A stretch of DNA of 52,893 nt, from positions 1 through 52,893 of the forward strand of contig JAPLAW010000020.1 of NCBI GenBank assembly GCA_026393075.1, written 5' to 3'. The notes under the pieces were generated by a model. It was not told where the DNA came from. It saw nothing but the letters and a program-made list of their open reading frames with translations, and made no database searches. The position numbers and the translations under genes are program-made. Below are positions 8,288 through 17,591 of this stretch, piece by piece (the stretch's first letter is position 1; the number at the start of each line of letters is the position of its first letter). This DNA comes from Actinomycetota bacterium. Its GTDB lineage: Bacteria > Actinomycetota > Actinomycetes > Nanopelagicales > Nanopelagicaceae.

Positions 8288-9487
8288 ATGTCGAAGCGGT
8301 TTATTGCGCTCGCAGTCGCGCTTACTTTTCTAGGTAGCAGCACGGCTGTTTATGCCGCCTCCCCAAAACCAACTTTGGCACAGATTGAAGCCGCCAAGAA
8401 AGCTGAAGCCGCAAAAAAGAAAGCAGCTGATGCCGCTGCCAAGAAATTAGCCGCTGCAAATTTGACACTAAAAGCCCTCACTGCCAAAGCCAACACAGCA
8501 CTAGCGCTTTACGTAAAAGCAAAAGCTGAATTGGCTAAAGCCACTGCTGATGCAAATGCTGCTGCGGAATACGCTCGCAAGACCGCTGCAGAAGTTGCAC
8601 TTGCGCATCGAACTATTGGCAAGCTGGCAGCTAATGCCTACATTATGGGTGGCACATTTAGCGACATTGAACCTTTATTAAGTGCTAATGGTCCGCAAGA
8701 TTTAGTTGATCGAATAACAATTTTACAATCACTCGGTGATCAAAATACTGCTGCACTTAAAAGATTTAAAGCAGCTGAGGTTATTGCTCGCGCTGCCAAA
8801 GTAGTTGCAGATGCTGCACAAGTTAAACAGATTGCCGCAACTGAGAAAGTTACCGCAGCAAAGAAGGTAGCCGATGACGCTAAAGCGCTTCAGCAAAAGG
8901 AAGTGGATAAATTACGTGCGGTACAAGATCAATTAATTAAAGAGCTAACCAAAGCTAAAAATGTTCGCGTCACATTAGAACAACAAAGACAGTTAGCTCT
9001 GCTTGAAGAAGCTCAAGCCGGACAAGCGGCGCAGACGCCCGGGCAGTCAAAGGTTTGGCCAGACCTTGGTTTCAAGGGGCGTTCTACAATTCGCACTACG
9101 CAAACGCAGCGAGATGCTGCTGTTGCATACGCTAAGAAACAAGTATTAGCTCGCAAGCCATATATCTGGGGCGCCGAAGGTCCAAATTCATTTGATTGTT
9201 CGGGCTTAGTTTTCGCGGCATATAAATCTGCTGGCTTAACTTGGCCGAACTGGGATCGCTTGAACTCAGCACTTTATGCGGGTTACACCAAGCACGTAAC
9301 AATTAGCGAACTAGTGCCCGGCGATCTCTTGTTCTACTCGTTCAAGGGAACCATCTCGAGTATTCACCACATCACGATTTACGCTGGAAACGGCATGATG
9401 TGGGAAGCCAACTCAACGAAAAAGGGCCTGATTTACTCAAATATTTATAGCATTAAGGGCTTAATGCCATTTGGTGGTCGGGTCTAG
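8288..9487 (+). CDS. Secreted NlpC/P60 peptidoglycan hydrolase with coiled coil
   Basis: 399 residues, built like actinobacterial RipA/RpfB-associated endopeptidases. A signal peptide (1-23, cleaved after V-Y-A-A) is followed by a very Ala/Lys-rich helical coiled-coil region (about 30-245), a linker, and an NlpC/P60 domain (about 270-399). The catalytic cysteine is C304 in D-C-S-G-L-V and the histidine is H361 in I-H-H-I-T-I-Y-A-G. Such enzymes cut D-Glu-mDAP bonds in stem peptides during cell division; the coiled coil usually keeps the enzyme inactive until a partner (FtsEX-like) acts. A TAGGAG sequence precedes the ATG; a TATCCT box 6 bases before it is an alternative reading. Confidence 0.9.
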   Translation: MSKRFIALAVALTFLGSSTAVYAASPKPTLAQIEAAKKAEAAKKKAADAAAKKLAAANLTLKALTAKANTALALYVKAKAELAKATADANAAAEYARKTAAEVALAHRTIGKLAANAYIMGGTFSDIEPLLSANGPQDLVDRITILQSLGDQNTAALKRFKAAEVIARAAKVVADAAQVKQIAATEKVTAAKKVADDAKALQQKEVDKLRAVQDQLIKELTKAKNVRVTLEQQRQLALLEEAQAGQAAQTPGQSKVWPDLGFKGRSTIRTTQTQRDAAVAYAKKQVLARKPYIWGAEGPNSFDCSGLVFAAYKSAGLTWPNWDRLNSALYAGYTKHVTISELVPGDLLFYSFKGTISSIHHITIYAGNGMMWEANSTKKGLIYSNIYSIKGLMPFGGRV

Positions 9488-9490
9488 TCT
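9485..9490 (+). promoter_or_regulatory. -10 box of tilS (leaderless)
   Basis: TAGTCT, overlapping the stop codon of the preceding gene, ends 7 bases before the GTG at 9498. There is no ribosome binding site between them, which supports both the GTG start and a leaderless transcript. Confidence 0.4.
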
Positions 9491-9497
9491 TAACCCT

Positions 9498-10463
9498 GTG
9501 AGCACAAACCCAGCAACGGTCGCAATTCGTAGTGCTGTGCGTGAATGCCTTTCTGGTTGTAGCGCCGGAGACACAGTTTTAGTTGCAGTCTCGGGCGGTG
9601 CCGATTCTTTAGCGCTAGCCGCCGCACTTGTCCCAGAATCTAAAAATTCGTTAGTTAATTTAGTTGGTGTAACTATTGATCATCAACTACAAAAAAATTC
9701 TGGCGAACAAGCTATAAAAGTTATCGCACAACTTTCGGAGTTAGGAATTGCCCAAGTTGAAATTGTAAAAGTCAATGTCGAAATGGTTGACGGCTTAGAA
9801 GCATCTGCTCGGCGAGCTCGATACGCCGCGCTCGATGCCGCAGCTGAGAAACATAATGCGAAATTAGTTTTTCTTGGCCACACTCTTAATGATCAAGCTG
9901 AAAGTGTTTTACTTGGTTTGGCGCGCGGATCAGGTGCGCGTTCACTTTCTGGAATGGCAAGATACACGGGAAAATATCGTCGGCCACTTTTAGAAATCAC
10001 TCGATCTGAAACCTTGGCTGCCTGCGACGAAAATAAATTAACGCCTTGGGTTGATCCGCACAATTCAGATTCGCAATTTGCTCGAGTTCGCGTGCGCACG
10101 GATGCACTTCCAAAATTAGAAGAAAGCATTGGCCCCGGAATTACTAAAGCACTGGCACGTAGTGCTGATTTATTGCGTGACGATGCTGATGCTCTCGATG
10201 GGTGGGCGACTCAAGTTGCAGCTGAACTTGATCTGGCTGATCTAGAAATTACTACGTTGGCCGACCTGCCCAAGGCCGTCAGAACTCGTCTCTTACGTAA
10301 GGCGATTTATGCCGCAGGGGCGCCAATTGGGTCAATCACAGCCGATCACGTGGCTTGCGTTGAGGCTTTTGTCACCTCTTGGCACGGTCAAGGCGCTTGT
10401 AGCCTCCCCGGCGGTGTGAAGGTTTCCCGAATTTCGGGCAGACTTTCGCTCCTGTCCCGCTAA
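9498..10463 (+). CDS. tilS: tRNA(Ile)-lysidine synthase
   Basis: 321 residues from the GTG. The PP-loop S32-G-G-A-D-S37 binds ATP, and the D-H-Q-L and G-H-T-L-N-D-Q-A-E-S motifs follow in the usual places (about 61-64 and 127-136). The enzyme converts C34 of the AUA-reading tRNA(Ile) to lysidine and is essential. The frame extends nine codons further upstream, but that would overlap the NlpC/P60 gene and lacks a box. The C-terminal tRNA-binding domain is shortened compared with E. coli TilS, as is usual in actinobacteria. It heads the long hpt-ftsH-folate run. Confidence 0.92.
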   Translation: MSTNPATVAIRSAVRECLSGCSAGDTVLVAVSGGADSLALAAALVPESKNSLVNLVGVTIDHQLQKNSGEQAIKVIAQLSELGIAQVEIVKVNVEMVDGLEASARRARYAALDAAAEKHNAKLVFLGHTLNDQAESVLLGLARGSGARSLSGMARYTGKYRRPLLEITRSETLAACDENKLTPWVDPHNSDSQFARVRVRTDALPKLEESIGPGITKALARSADLLRDDADALDGWATQVAAELDLADLEITTLADLPKAVRTRLLRKAIYAAGAPIGSITADHVACVEAFVTSWHGQGACSLPGGVKVSRISGRLSLLSR

Positions 10464-10498
10464 TTTAAGTAAGCCCGCCATATCAATGAAGGAGCACC

Positions 10499-11050
10499 GT
10501 GGATTTATCAGTTATTGAAAGCGATATTGAGCGCGTAATAGTTAGCGAAGTAGATCTACAAGCACGTATCAAAGAATTGGCAGCGCAAGTTGATGCTGAT
10601 TACGAAGGTCGTGACGTTCTATTAGTTGGCGTATTAAAAGGCGCAGTTATGGCGATGGCTGATTTAACTCGCGCAATGCAACGTCATCTTGAGATGGATT
10701 GGATGGCGGTCTCTTCATATGGCTCCGGCACAAAATCAAGTGGGGTAGTTCGAATCTTGAAAGATCTTGATCGTGACATTACTGGTCGCAATGTTTTAAT
10801 CGTTGAAGATATTGTTGACTCAGGTTTAACTCTTTCTTGGTTAAAGTCGAATCTCGAATCTCGTGGCGCTGCCAATGTTGATATTTTGGCAATCCTGCGC
10901 AAACCAGAAGCGGCAAAAGTTGAAGTAGCAGTTAAGTATGTCGGTTTTGATATTCCTACTGACTTCGTAGTTGGTTACGGACTTGATTTCGATGAGAAAT
11001 ATCGCAACTTGCCATTTATCGGTGTGCTCGCAAAGCACATGTACGAATAG
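10499..11050 (+). CDS. hpt: Hypoxanthine phosphoribosyltransferase
   Basis: 183 residues. The PRPP-binding loop V-L-I-V-E-D-I-V-D-S-G-L-T-L lies at about 99-112; V-G-V-L-K-G-A (about 43-49) and the S-S-Y-G flexible-loop start (about 72-75) also match HPRT. It salvages hypoxanthine and guanine to IMP and GMP. Starts at GTG with a strong AAGGAG seven bases... the site lies at 10489-10494, which fixes the start. The tilS-hpt-ftsH order is conserved widely in Gram-positive bacteria. Confidence 0.93.
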   Translation: MDLSVIESDIERVIVSEVDLQARIKELAAQVDADYEGRDVLLVGVLKGAVMAMADLTRAMQRHLEMDWMAVSSYGSGTKSSGVVRILKDLDRDITGRNVLIVEDIVDSGLTLSWLKSNLESRGAANVDILAILRKPEAAKVEVAVKYVGFDIPTDFVVGYGLDFDEKYRNLPFIGVLAKHMYE

Positions 11051-11057
11051 AGGCAAT

Positions 11058-13103
11058 ATGACTGAAGAACTTAAAAAGGAAAAGAAAAAGAAAGTAACCA
11101 AGACGGTTACTAAACGAGGCGATAAGAAGCCAGCCACTAAAGCTGGTCGAATTTTCCGCGGCCCGCTGTTCTGGATTGTCTTTGCAATTATTGCCGTTTC
11201 AGTTTTCGGTCAGATCTCGGGCGCAGGTAGCGCTTACACAAAGGTCAATACTTCCCAAATTCTCGACGCGATTGCGCAGTCTGAAGTAAAGAGCGCAACT
11301 GTTGTAGATAAAAGCCAAATAATTCGGGTCGAACTGAAGCCTGGTCGTACTATCAATGGCGCTTCTAAAGTCGAGGCTTCTTACGTCGTGCGCCAAGAGC
11401 CAACAATTGTTGATGCTTTAAGCGCTAATCCACCGTTAAATGGCTGGAATATCGAAGTCCCTAAGACGCCACTGATCCTAAGTTTCTTATTCTCGATAGC
11501 ACCAATTCTAATTATTGGATTGCTCTTCTTCTTTATGCTCAGCCAGTCACAAGGTGGAAATAAAGTATTTAGTTTTGGTAAATCACGTGCAAAGTTACAA
11601 AGTGATGAAGTACCAAAAACAACTTTTGCTGATGTAGCTGGCGCTGATGAAGCAATTTCAGAATTGCATGAGATTAAAGATTTCTTAGCTAACTCAGCTA
11701 AGTACGCCGAACTTGGTGCCAAGATTCCAAAAGGTGTTTTGCTTTATGGCCCACCAGGAACCGGCAAAACTTTATTAGCACGCGCAGTTGCCGGCGAAGC
11801 GGGCGTACCGTTCTATTCAATCTCAGGTTCTGACTTTGTAGAAATGTTTGTCGGTGTTGGCGCAGCGCGAGTGCGAGATTTGTTCACTCAGGCTAAAGCA
11901 AATGCACCAGCGATTATTTTCGTTGACGAAATCGATGCCGTAGGCCGCCAACGCGGAACCGGTATGGGTGGCGGTCACGATGAACGTGAACAAACACTTA
12001 ACCAACTCTTAGTCGAGATGGATGGCTTCGAAGCTAATGGTCAAGTAATTTTGATCGCAGCTACTAACCGCCCTGATGTTCTAGACCCAGCACTATTGCG
12101 TCCAGGTCGATTTGATCGCCAAATAGCCGTTGATCGTCCTGACCTCAAAGGTCGCGAAGCAATTTTGCAAGTACATTCAAAAGGTAAGCCAATCGCTAAA
12201 GATTTAACGCTACTGGAGTATGCGCGTCGAACTCCTGGATTTACTGGAGCCGATTTAGCAAATGTGCTGAACGAAGCAGCGCTACTGGCTGCTCGTGAGC
12301 AGAAAAAAGAGATTGGTAATCACGAACTCGATGAAGCTATCGACCGTGTAATGGCTGGCCCACAGCGTAAATCACGCTTAATGTCTGATTCAGAGCGCTT
12401 AGTTACGGCTTATCACGAGGCTGGGCACGCACTTGTTGCGCACGCGTTGCCACACACTGATCCAGTTCACAAAGTCACGATCATGCCGCGCGGTCGTGCG
12501 CTTGGTTACACCATGGTTTTACCTGATGACGATAAGTATTCAACTACTCGTAATCAATTACTTGATCAATTGGCATATTCACTTGGTGGACGCGCAGCCG
12601 AAGAACTTATCTTCCATGATCCAACAACTGGCGCTTCGAATGACATTGAAAAAGCCACCGCGCTCGCAAAAGCAATGGTCACTCAATACGGAATGACTGA
12701 AGCGATTGGTGCGATCAAACTTGGCACCGATGGTTCCGAACCATTTATGGGCCGTAGCTATGGACACGAACGTGACTACTCTGAAAAAGTAGCCGGAATT
12801 ATTGATGCCGAAGTTCGTAAGTTGATTGAAAATGCTCATCAAGAAGCATTCGATATTCTCGTTGCCAATCGCAAAACTCTCGATGCCATGGTTCTTGAAC
12901 TACTTGATCGCGAAACCATCAATAAAGATGACATCGCAATAATCTTTAAGCGAGTTAAATCTTGGGCAGAGCGACCAGCCTGGACTGGATCAATTACTCG
13001 CATTCCTTCAGATATCCCACCGGTAGAAGTTCCGGCGAGAGCCAAGGTCGCAGAAGTTGCCGAAGCCAAGAAGCCGCGCGCTAGAAAGAAATCTAGTGAG
13101 TGA
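11058..13103 (+). CDS. ftsH: ATP-dependent zinc metalloprotease FtsH
   Basis: 681 residues from the ATG at 11058; a longer in-frame start lies inside hpt and is rejected. After a Lys-rich N-terminus come membrane helix 1 (about 37-52), an extracellular part, membrane helix 2 (about 139-161), then the AAA domain with Walker A G231-P-P-G-T-G-K-T, Walker B I-I-F-V-D-E-I-D (286-293) and R-P-G-R-F-D-R-Q (348-355). The protease zinc site is H453-E-A-G-H457 with D529 as third ligand. FtsH degrades misfolded membrane and some soluble regulatory proteins. A GAGG lies just before the start, overlapping the hpt stop. The gene overlaps folE by 8 bases. Confidence 0.96.
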   Translation: MTEELKKEKKKKVTKTVTKRGDKKPATKAGRIFRGPLFWIVFAIIAVSVFGQISGAGSAYTKVNTSQILDAIAQSEVKSATVVDKSQIIRVELKPGRTINGASKVEASYVVRQEPTIVDALSANPPLNGWNIEVPKTPLILSFLFSIAPILIIGLLFFFMLSQSQGGNKVFSFGKSRAKLQSDEVPKTTFADVAGADEAISELHEIKDFLANSAKYAELGAKIPKGVLLYGPPGTGKTLLARAVAGEAGVPFYSISGSDFVEMFVGVGAARVRDLFTQAKANAPAIIFVDEIDAVGRQRGTGMGGGHDEREQTLNQLLVEMDGFEANGQVILIAATNRPDVLDPALLRPGRFDRQIAVDRPDLKGREAILQVHSKGKPIAKDLTLLEYARRTPGFTGADLANVLNEAALLAAREQKKEIGNHELDEAIDRVMAGPQRKSRLMSDSERLVTAYHEAGHALVAHALPHTDPVHKVTIMPRGRALGYTMVLPDDDKYSTTRNQLLDQLAYSLGGRAAEELIFHDPTTGASNDIEKATALAKAMVTQYGMTEAIGAIKLGTDGSEPFMGRSYGHERDYSEKVAGIIDAEVRKLIENAHQEAFDILVANRKTLDAMVLELLDRETINKDDIAIIFKRVKSWAERPAWTGSITRIPSDIPPVEVPARAKVAEVAEAKKPRARKKSSE

Positions 13104-13707
13104 AATAAATTCAATCTCGATGCAAGAGGGTGATGGCCGCGCCAAGCAGCCATACGATGCAGCACGCGCCGAGGCAGCAGTTCGCGAACTCCTTCTTGCG
13201 TTAGGTGAAAATCCTGAACGCGATGGATTGAAAGATACGCCAGCTCGAGTAGCACGTGCGATGGCTGAAAACTATGCCGGGCTTTACCAATCTCCAGAAG
13301 ATGTCCTAACCACAACTTTTGATATTGGTCATGAAGAATTAGTGATTATTAGGGATATTGACCTATTTTCACAGTGCGAGCATCACTTGACCCCTTTCCA
13401 CGGGGTTGCTCACGTTGGCTATATTCCAAATGGAAAAATTACTGGGTTATCTAAAATCGCTCGCTTAGTAGATGTTTTTGCCAAGCGTCCACAAGTGCAA
13501 GAGCGCATGACTTCACAAATTGCAGATGCCATGATGGAAATTCTGAAACCAATGGGCGTAATCGTAATTATTGATTGCGAGCACTTATGTATGTCGATGC
13601 GTGGGGTACGTAAGTCGGAGGCCCGCACAATTACCAGTGCAGTGCGCGGCGTATTGCGCGATCCGGCTACTCGTGCTGAAGCGATGTCACTAATTACAGC
13701 TCGGTAG
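13096..13707 (+). CDS. folE: GTP cyclohydrolase I
   Basis: 203 residues from a GTG that overlaps the ftsH stop. Zinc ligands C94 and H97 in Q-C-E-H-H and C165 in E-H-L-C-M-S are in place, as are G-L-S-K and Q-E-R-M-T. It converts GTP to 7,8-dihydroneopterin triphosphate, the first step of folate synthesis. An ATG eight codons downstream (13120) is an alternative start. It begins the folE-folP-folB-folK series. Confidence 0.94.
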   Translation: MSEINSISMQEGDGRAKQPYDAARAEAAVRELLLALGENPERDGLKDTPARVARAMAENYAGLYQSPEDVLTTTFDIGHEELVIIRDIDLFSQCEHHLTPFHGVAHVGYIPNGKITGLSKIARLVDVFAKRPQVQERMTSQIADAMMEILKPMGVIVIIDCEHLCMSMRGVRKSEARTITSAVRGVLRDPATRAEAMSLITAR

Positions 13708-13714
13708 ATAAACC

Positions 13715-14464
13715 ATGTTGGTAATGGGAATTCTTAATGCCACACCAGATTCCTTTGCCGATGGTGGCGAACATTTCACTTATCCCGATGCAGTTGATCA
13801 CGGTTTAAAACTAATTGCTGAAGGTGCCGACATTATTGATGTGGGCGGTGAATCAACGCGTCCGGGTGCGGAACGAGTTTCACCCGCCGAAGAAGAACGT
13901 AGAGTTATAAATGTTATTTCAAAATTAGTTGATGCTGGCAAACCAATAAGTATCGACACCATGCGCGCATCAACAGCGCGGGCTGCAGTTATTGCAGGCG
14001 CTTCAATAATCAATGATGTCAGCGGTGGGCTGGCAGACGCCGCGATGTTAGATACCGCCGCCGAGCTGAAGGTTCCATATATTGCAATGCATTGGCGGGG
14101 CCACTCTAAAGAGATGAATAATTTGGCGGTTTACACAAACCTGGTTGATGAGGTAATTGCGGAATTGAATTTGAGAATTGAGGCAGCGCTTTCAGCAGGT
14201 GTGAGTAAATCAAATTTAATTATTGATCCAGGAATTGGCTTTGCGAAGCAGCCGGCTGATAACTGGGCAATAATCGAGGAAATCCAGCGATTTGTAGCCC
14301 TCGGATACCCGGTACTAGTTGGCGCATCACGTAAACGATTCTTAGGTGGCGATGATCCAACCGCGCGCGAAGCGGCAACGGTTGCGCTAACCAAGCAACT
14401 TAGCCAAAGCGGTATTTGGGCAGTTAGAGTTCATGGAGTAGCAGCTAACAAGGCGGTCTTGTAA
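13715..14464 (+). CDS. folP: Dihydropteroate synthase
   Basis: 249 residues. M-G-I-L-N-A-T-P-D-S-F (4-14), G-G-E-S-T-R-P-G (about 43-50), I-N-D-V-S-G-G, A-S-R-K-R-F-L-G and the closing R-V-H-G are the pterin- and pABA-binding motifs of FolP. It joins pABA to the pterin diphosphate. The protein begins almost at the first strand motif, about 15-20 residues shorter at the N-terminus than most homologues. The stop codon TAA shares its last base with the folB start. Confidence 0.93.
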   Translation: MLVMGILNATPDSFADGGEHFTYPDAVDHGLKLIAEGADIIDVGGESTRPGAERVSPAEEERRVINVISKLVDAGKPISIDTMRASTARAAVIAGASIINDVSGGLADAAMLDTAAELKVPYIAMHWRGHSKEMNNLAVYTNLVDEVIAELNLRIEAALSAGVSKSNLIIDPGIGFAKQPADNWAIIEEIQRFVALGYPVLVGASRKRFLGGDDPTAREAATVALTKQLSQSGIWAVRVHGVAANKAVL

Positions 14465-14768
14465 TGAATGATTCAATTCGCATCAATGGCATTAAGGGCT
14501 TCGGCTATCACGGCGTATTTGCGGAGGAAACTAAGAATGGCCAAGAGTTCCTCGTTGTGTCGACTACGGCGCTATCTGTGATTTAGTTGTTGCTGCCATA
14601 ACTGGCACACCTTATAAATTGATTGAGAAGTTAGCTGGCGTGATTGCTGATCAAATTTTGGCAACTGCGAGTTTGGTCGAAATCGCGCTAGTTACAGTTC
14701 ACAAACCAAGTGCACCAGTTAACGCGGTCACCAGCGACATTAATGTGATGGTTATTCGCACTCGATGA
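14464..14768 (+). pseudogene. folB: Dihydroneopterin aldolase gene broken by an internal deletion
   Basis: Two pieces of FolB sit in different frames. The first, ATG 14464 to a stop at 14584-14586, encodes 40 residues; its first 33 or so are FolB-like (I-N-G-I-K-G-F-G-Y-H-G-V-F-A, then G-Q-E-F-L-V). The second, in another frame from about 14559 to the stop at 14766-14768, gives V-D-Y-G-A-I-C-D-L through V-T-V-H-K-P and V-M-V-I-R-T-R. The roughly 20-25 residues normally between these parts are missing, and the loss is not a multiple of three (the absent length must be 1 modulo 3). Both ends keep perfect gene junctions with folP and folK. Either a recent gene loss or an assembly error. Confidence 0.85.
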
Positions 14769-15214
14769 AAGCCGTAGTTTCGCTAGGTGCCAATATCGGA
14801 GATCCCAAGGCAAATTTAGATTTAGCAGTCGCGCTTTTACGTGAAGCAACCGATGTAATTGCAGTTTCTGGTTATCTGCAAACAAAACCAGTTGGTGGGC
14901 CAGAGCAACCCGATTATCTAAATGCTATTGCAATTGTCGAATCAGACTTGCCAGCTAAAGATTTGTTAGCACTTTTAAATGGTATTGAAACTGCGATGGG
15001 TCGCACTCGCGAAATTCAGTGGGGGCCACGAGTAATTGATTTAGATCTAATTCAATATGGCGGATTATTGGTTAGTGATGAGAAATTGACCTTGCCTCAC
15101 CCACGAGCTCACGAGCGTCGCTTTGTTTTAGCACCCTGGTTTGAGATTGAGCCCGAGGCAATCCTGCTCACACACGGCCGGATTTCGGATCTACTAAATA
15201 CTGATTTAGAATAA
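14765..15214 (+). CDS. folK: 6-hydroxymethyl-7,8-dihydropterin pyrophosphokinase
   Basis: 149 residues. S-L-G-A-N-I-G-D at the start, then P-D-Y-L-N-A, and the signature G-P-R-V-I-D-L-D-L-I (about 90-99) with the two magnesium aspartates, and L-P-H-P-R-A-H-E-R-R-F-V, are those of HPPK. It transfers pyrophosphate from ATP to the pterin, just before FolP. The ATG overlaps the folB stop by 4 bases, so translation would have been coupled to the now-broken folB; how well it is expressed without that coupling is open. Confidence 0.93.
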   Translation: MKAVVSLGANIGDPKANLDLAVALLREATDVIAVSGYLQTKPVGGPEQPDYLNAIAIVESDLPAKDLLALLNGIETAMGRTREIQWGPRVIDLDLIQYGGLLVSDEKLTLPHPRAHERRFVLAPWFEIEPEAILLTHGRISDLLNTDLE

Positions 15215-15255
15215 GCAAGCATCGCCCGGGACCGCAAAAGGACTGGAGCCAAAAG

Positions 15256-15981
15256 ATGACCGTACTAGTTCCGACAATGGGCGCCCTTCATAAGGGGCAC
15301 CAAGCGTTGATTAAGCGTGCGCGGGAACTAGATAAAGAGGTAGTTGTAAGTATTTTTGTTAATCCTCTGCAGTTTGCTGACGCCGCTGATCTAGAAAAAT
15401 ATCCGCGTACGCCAGAGACCGATATCCAAATTGCAACTTTGGCAGGTGCCACGCAAGTTTGGTTTCCAAATTATGAAGAAATTTATCCGAACGAGCCAGT
15501 TCAGATATCAGCTGGCGCAGTAGGCGATCTCTATGAAGGTGCATCACGGCCGGGCCACTTTGCCGGTGTCCTAACTGTGGTTAATCGGTTATTTGAAATT
15601 GTTAAACCGAGTGCGGCTGTTTTCGGCGAGAAAGATTTTCAACAGTTGTGGCTGATTAAAGACCACTTTAAAAAGATTGAAATTGCGGCGGTCCCAACGG
15701 TTCGCGAATTTGATGGTTTAGCTTTATCTTCACGAAACGTTCGGCTAACTGAATCAGATCGAATAGCGGCGCTAATTATTTCTAAAGCTCTAAAAGAACC
15801 AGCTCGAATGCACGAAATCTTGGCAACTGAGCCGGCCTTCAAATTAGATTACGCCGAAGTAATTGACGAGAAAACTTTTCAAAAAGCTAGCGCAACCACT
15901 CAAAACAAGCGGGCCATCATCGCGGGTTGGGTAAATGGGGTTCGATTGCTAGATAATGCAGTTGTGGAAACTAACTCATGA
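15256..15981 (+). CDS. panC: Pantothenate synthetase
   Basis: 241 residues against about 280 in most PanC. V-P-T-M-G-A-L-H-K-G-H (5-15), I-F-V-N-P-L-Q-F, the Y-P-R-T loop, G-A-S-R-P-G-H-F-A-G-V, F-G-E-K-D-F-Q-Q-L and L-S-S-R-N are all present, so the ATP, pantoate and beta-alanine sites look complete. The N-terminal 20 or so residues before the first strand are absent: the frame upstream is closed by a stop with no start codon between. A GGAG lies 7 bases before the ATG. Part of a C-terminal helical region is also short. It condenses pantoate with beta-alanine. Confidence 0.9.
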   Translation: MTVLVPTMGALHKGHQALIKRARELDKEVVVSIFVNPLQFADAADLEKYPRTPETDIQIATLAGATQVWFPNYEEIYPNEPVQISAGAVGDLYEGASRPGHFAGVLTVVNRLFEIVKPSAAVFGEKDFQQLWLIKDHFKKIEIAAVPTVREFDGLALSSRNVRLTESDRIAALIISKALKEPARMHEILATEPAFKLDYAEVIDEKTFQKASATTQNKRAIIAGWVNGVRLLDNAVVETNS

Positions 15982-17591
15982 AGCTACTAGCCCCTAAGCC
16001 AGGCTGGACTTCGCGCGCCGATGTAATCGTGGTCGGCTCTGGAATTGCGGGCATGACTACTGCGTTGCAGCTGCGCACTTTTGGGTTATCGGTTTTGATT
16101 GTGACTAAAGCAAAAGTGGACGAAGGTTCAACTAAGTGGGCGCAAGGCGGAATTGCCGCAGCACTTGGTGATGGTGACTCACCAGAGGCCCATTTAACAG
16201 ATACTTTGACGGCAGGTGCCGGGCTTTGCGATGTAGAAGCGGTTCGCGTTTTGGTAACCGAAGGTCCTGAAGCAGTGCGCAAATTAATTGAACGCGGTGC
16301 CAAATTTGATACTGAAGCTGATGGCGAGATTGCGCTAACTCGCGAAGGCGGCCATTTACGTAATCGCATTTTGCATGCAGGAGGTGATGCAACTGGTGCT
16401 GAAGTATCACGTGCGCTATTGGCTGCAGTTCGTAATGATCCACAGATTGAAGTTGTTGAAGATGCTTTGGTTCTCGATGCGTTGAAAGATAAAACAGGTC
16501 GCGTATGCGGAGTAACTCTGCACGTAATCGGTGCTGGTTCACGCGATGGCGTTGGTCAAGCACTTGGCAAAGCTGTTGTGCTCGGAACCGGTGGGCTCGG
16601 GCAAGTATTTGCCAGCACAACTAATCCGTCGGTATCTACTGGCGATGGTGTCGCGCTTGCACTACGAGCCGGCGCAAAAATTGCAGATGTGGAATTCATT
16701 CAGTTTCACCCGACCGTACTTTGGTTAGGTGGAAAATCGCGAGGCCAGCAACCATTGATCTCCGAAGCAGTGCGCGGTGAAGGTGCATATTTAGTTGATG
16801 ACAACGGCGTTCGATTTATGCAAGGACTACATCCGTTAGCTGAATTAGCTCCTCGCGATGTTGTGGCAATTGCCATCATGCGCAAGATGAAAGAAAGTAA
16901 CCAAGACCATGTCTGGCTCGATGTTCGCCACTTAACTGGGTTCGCCGATCGATTCCCAACTATTAACGCTTCATGCTTGTCTCACGGAATTGATCCAAGT
17001 AAAGATTTAATTCCAGTAGCGCCAGCTTCACATTATGCCTCGGGCGGAGTGCGCGTAGACCTAAACGGTCACAGCAGTATTCCTGGCTTATACGCCTGCG
17101 GTGAAACGGCTTGTTCAGGCGTTCATGGAGCTAACCGATTAGCCTCAAATTCGCTGCTAGAAGGCCTAGTTTTCAGTGCTCGCATTGCAGCCGACATTGC
17201 GGCAAATTTGCCAGCTGAATCTGAACCAGTTGAAAATACCAGCCAGGCTTTCTTGCTTGACCCCGCTGTTCGCAAAGAGCTACAAACAGCGATGAGTCGC
17301 GGTGCCGGCGTATTACGTTCAGCTGATTCGCTTATTGAAACCAGCAACGCATTGTCTCGACTCGAAGCTCGATATAGCGATGCACCACAGGTCGATGCAT
17401 GGGAAACCACCAATCTATTTCAACTTGCCCAAACAATTTTGCGAGCAGCTTTGATTAGACAAGAAACTCGCGGCTCGCACTGGCGCGAAGATTTTCCAGA
17501 AACAAGTGCTGCTTGGGAAAAGAGAATTGTGCAGCAAATTGATGAAGTCGGAAATTGGGCAACCGAATATGCGCAGGTGATAAATAAATGA
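15978..17591 (+). CDS. nadB: L-aspartate oxidase
   Basis: 537 residues. The FAD-binding V-I-V-V-G-S-G-I-A-G-M-T-T-A lies at about 16-29; T-K-W-A-Q-G-G-I-A-A (about 51-60), F-I-Q-F-H-P-T, E-A-V-R-G-E-G-A-Y and the C-terminal helical bundle typical of NadB follow. It oxidises aspartate to iminoaspartate, the first step of NAD synthesis from aspartate. It overlaps panC and nadC by 4 bases each. The partner quinolinate synthase gene nadA, often adjacent, is not in the window. Confidence 0.93.
   Translation: MKLLAPKPGWTSRADVIVVGSGIAGMTTALQLRTFGLSVLIVTKAKVDEGSTKWAQGGIAAALGDGDSPEAHLTDTLTAGAGLCDVEAVRVLVTEGPEAVRKLIERGAKFDTEADGEIALTREGGHLRNRILHAGGDATGAEVSRALLAAVRNDPQIEVVEDALVLDALKDKTGRVCGVTLHVIGAGSRDGVGQALGKAVVLGTGGLGQVFASTTNPSVSTGDGVALALRAGAKIADVEFIQFHPTVLWLGGKSRGQQPLISEAVRGEGAYLVDDNGVRFMQGLHPLAELAPRDVVAIAIMRKMKESNQDHVWLDVRHLTGFADRFPTINASCLSHGIDPSKDLIPVAPASHYASGGVRVDLNGHSSIPGLYACGETACSGVHGANRLASNSLLEGLVFSARIAADIAANLPAESEPVENTSQAFLLDPAVRKELQTAMSRGAGVLRSADSLIETSNALSRLEARYSDAPQVDAWETTNLFQLAQTILRAALIRQETRGSHWREDFPETSAAWEKRIVQQIDEVGNWATEYAQVINK

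Noticed and set aside
10971-11057. Longer start for ftsH inside hpt
   Set aside because: The added residues are the hpt sequence read in another frame, and FtsH normally begins just before its first membrane helix.
12433-12842. Frames opposite and within ftsH
   Set aside because: Shadow frames of a strongly conserved protease domain.
14464-14586. The 40-residue frame as a functional small protein
   Set aside because: It is the front of FolB ending in out-of-frame sequence; the rest of FolB follows in another frame.
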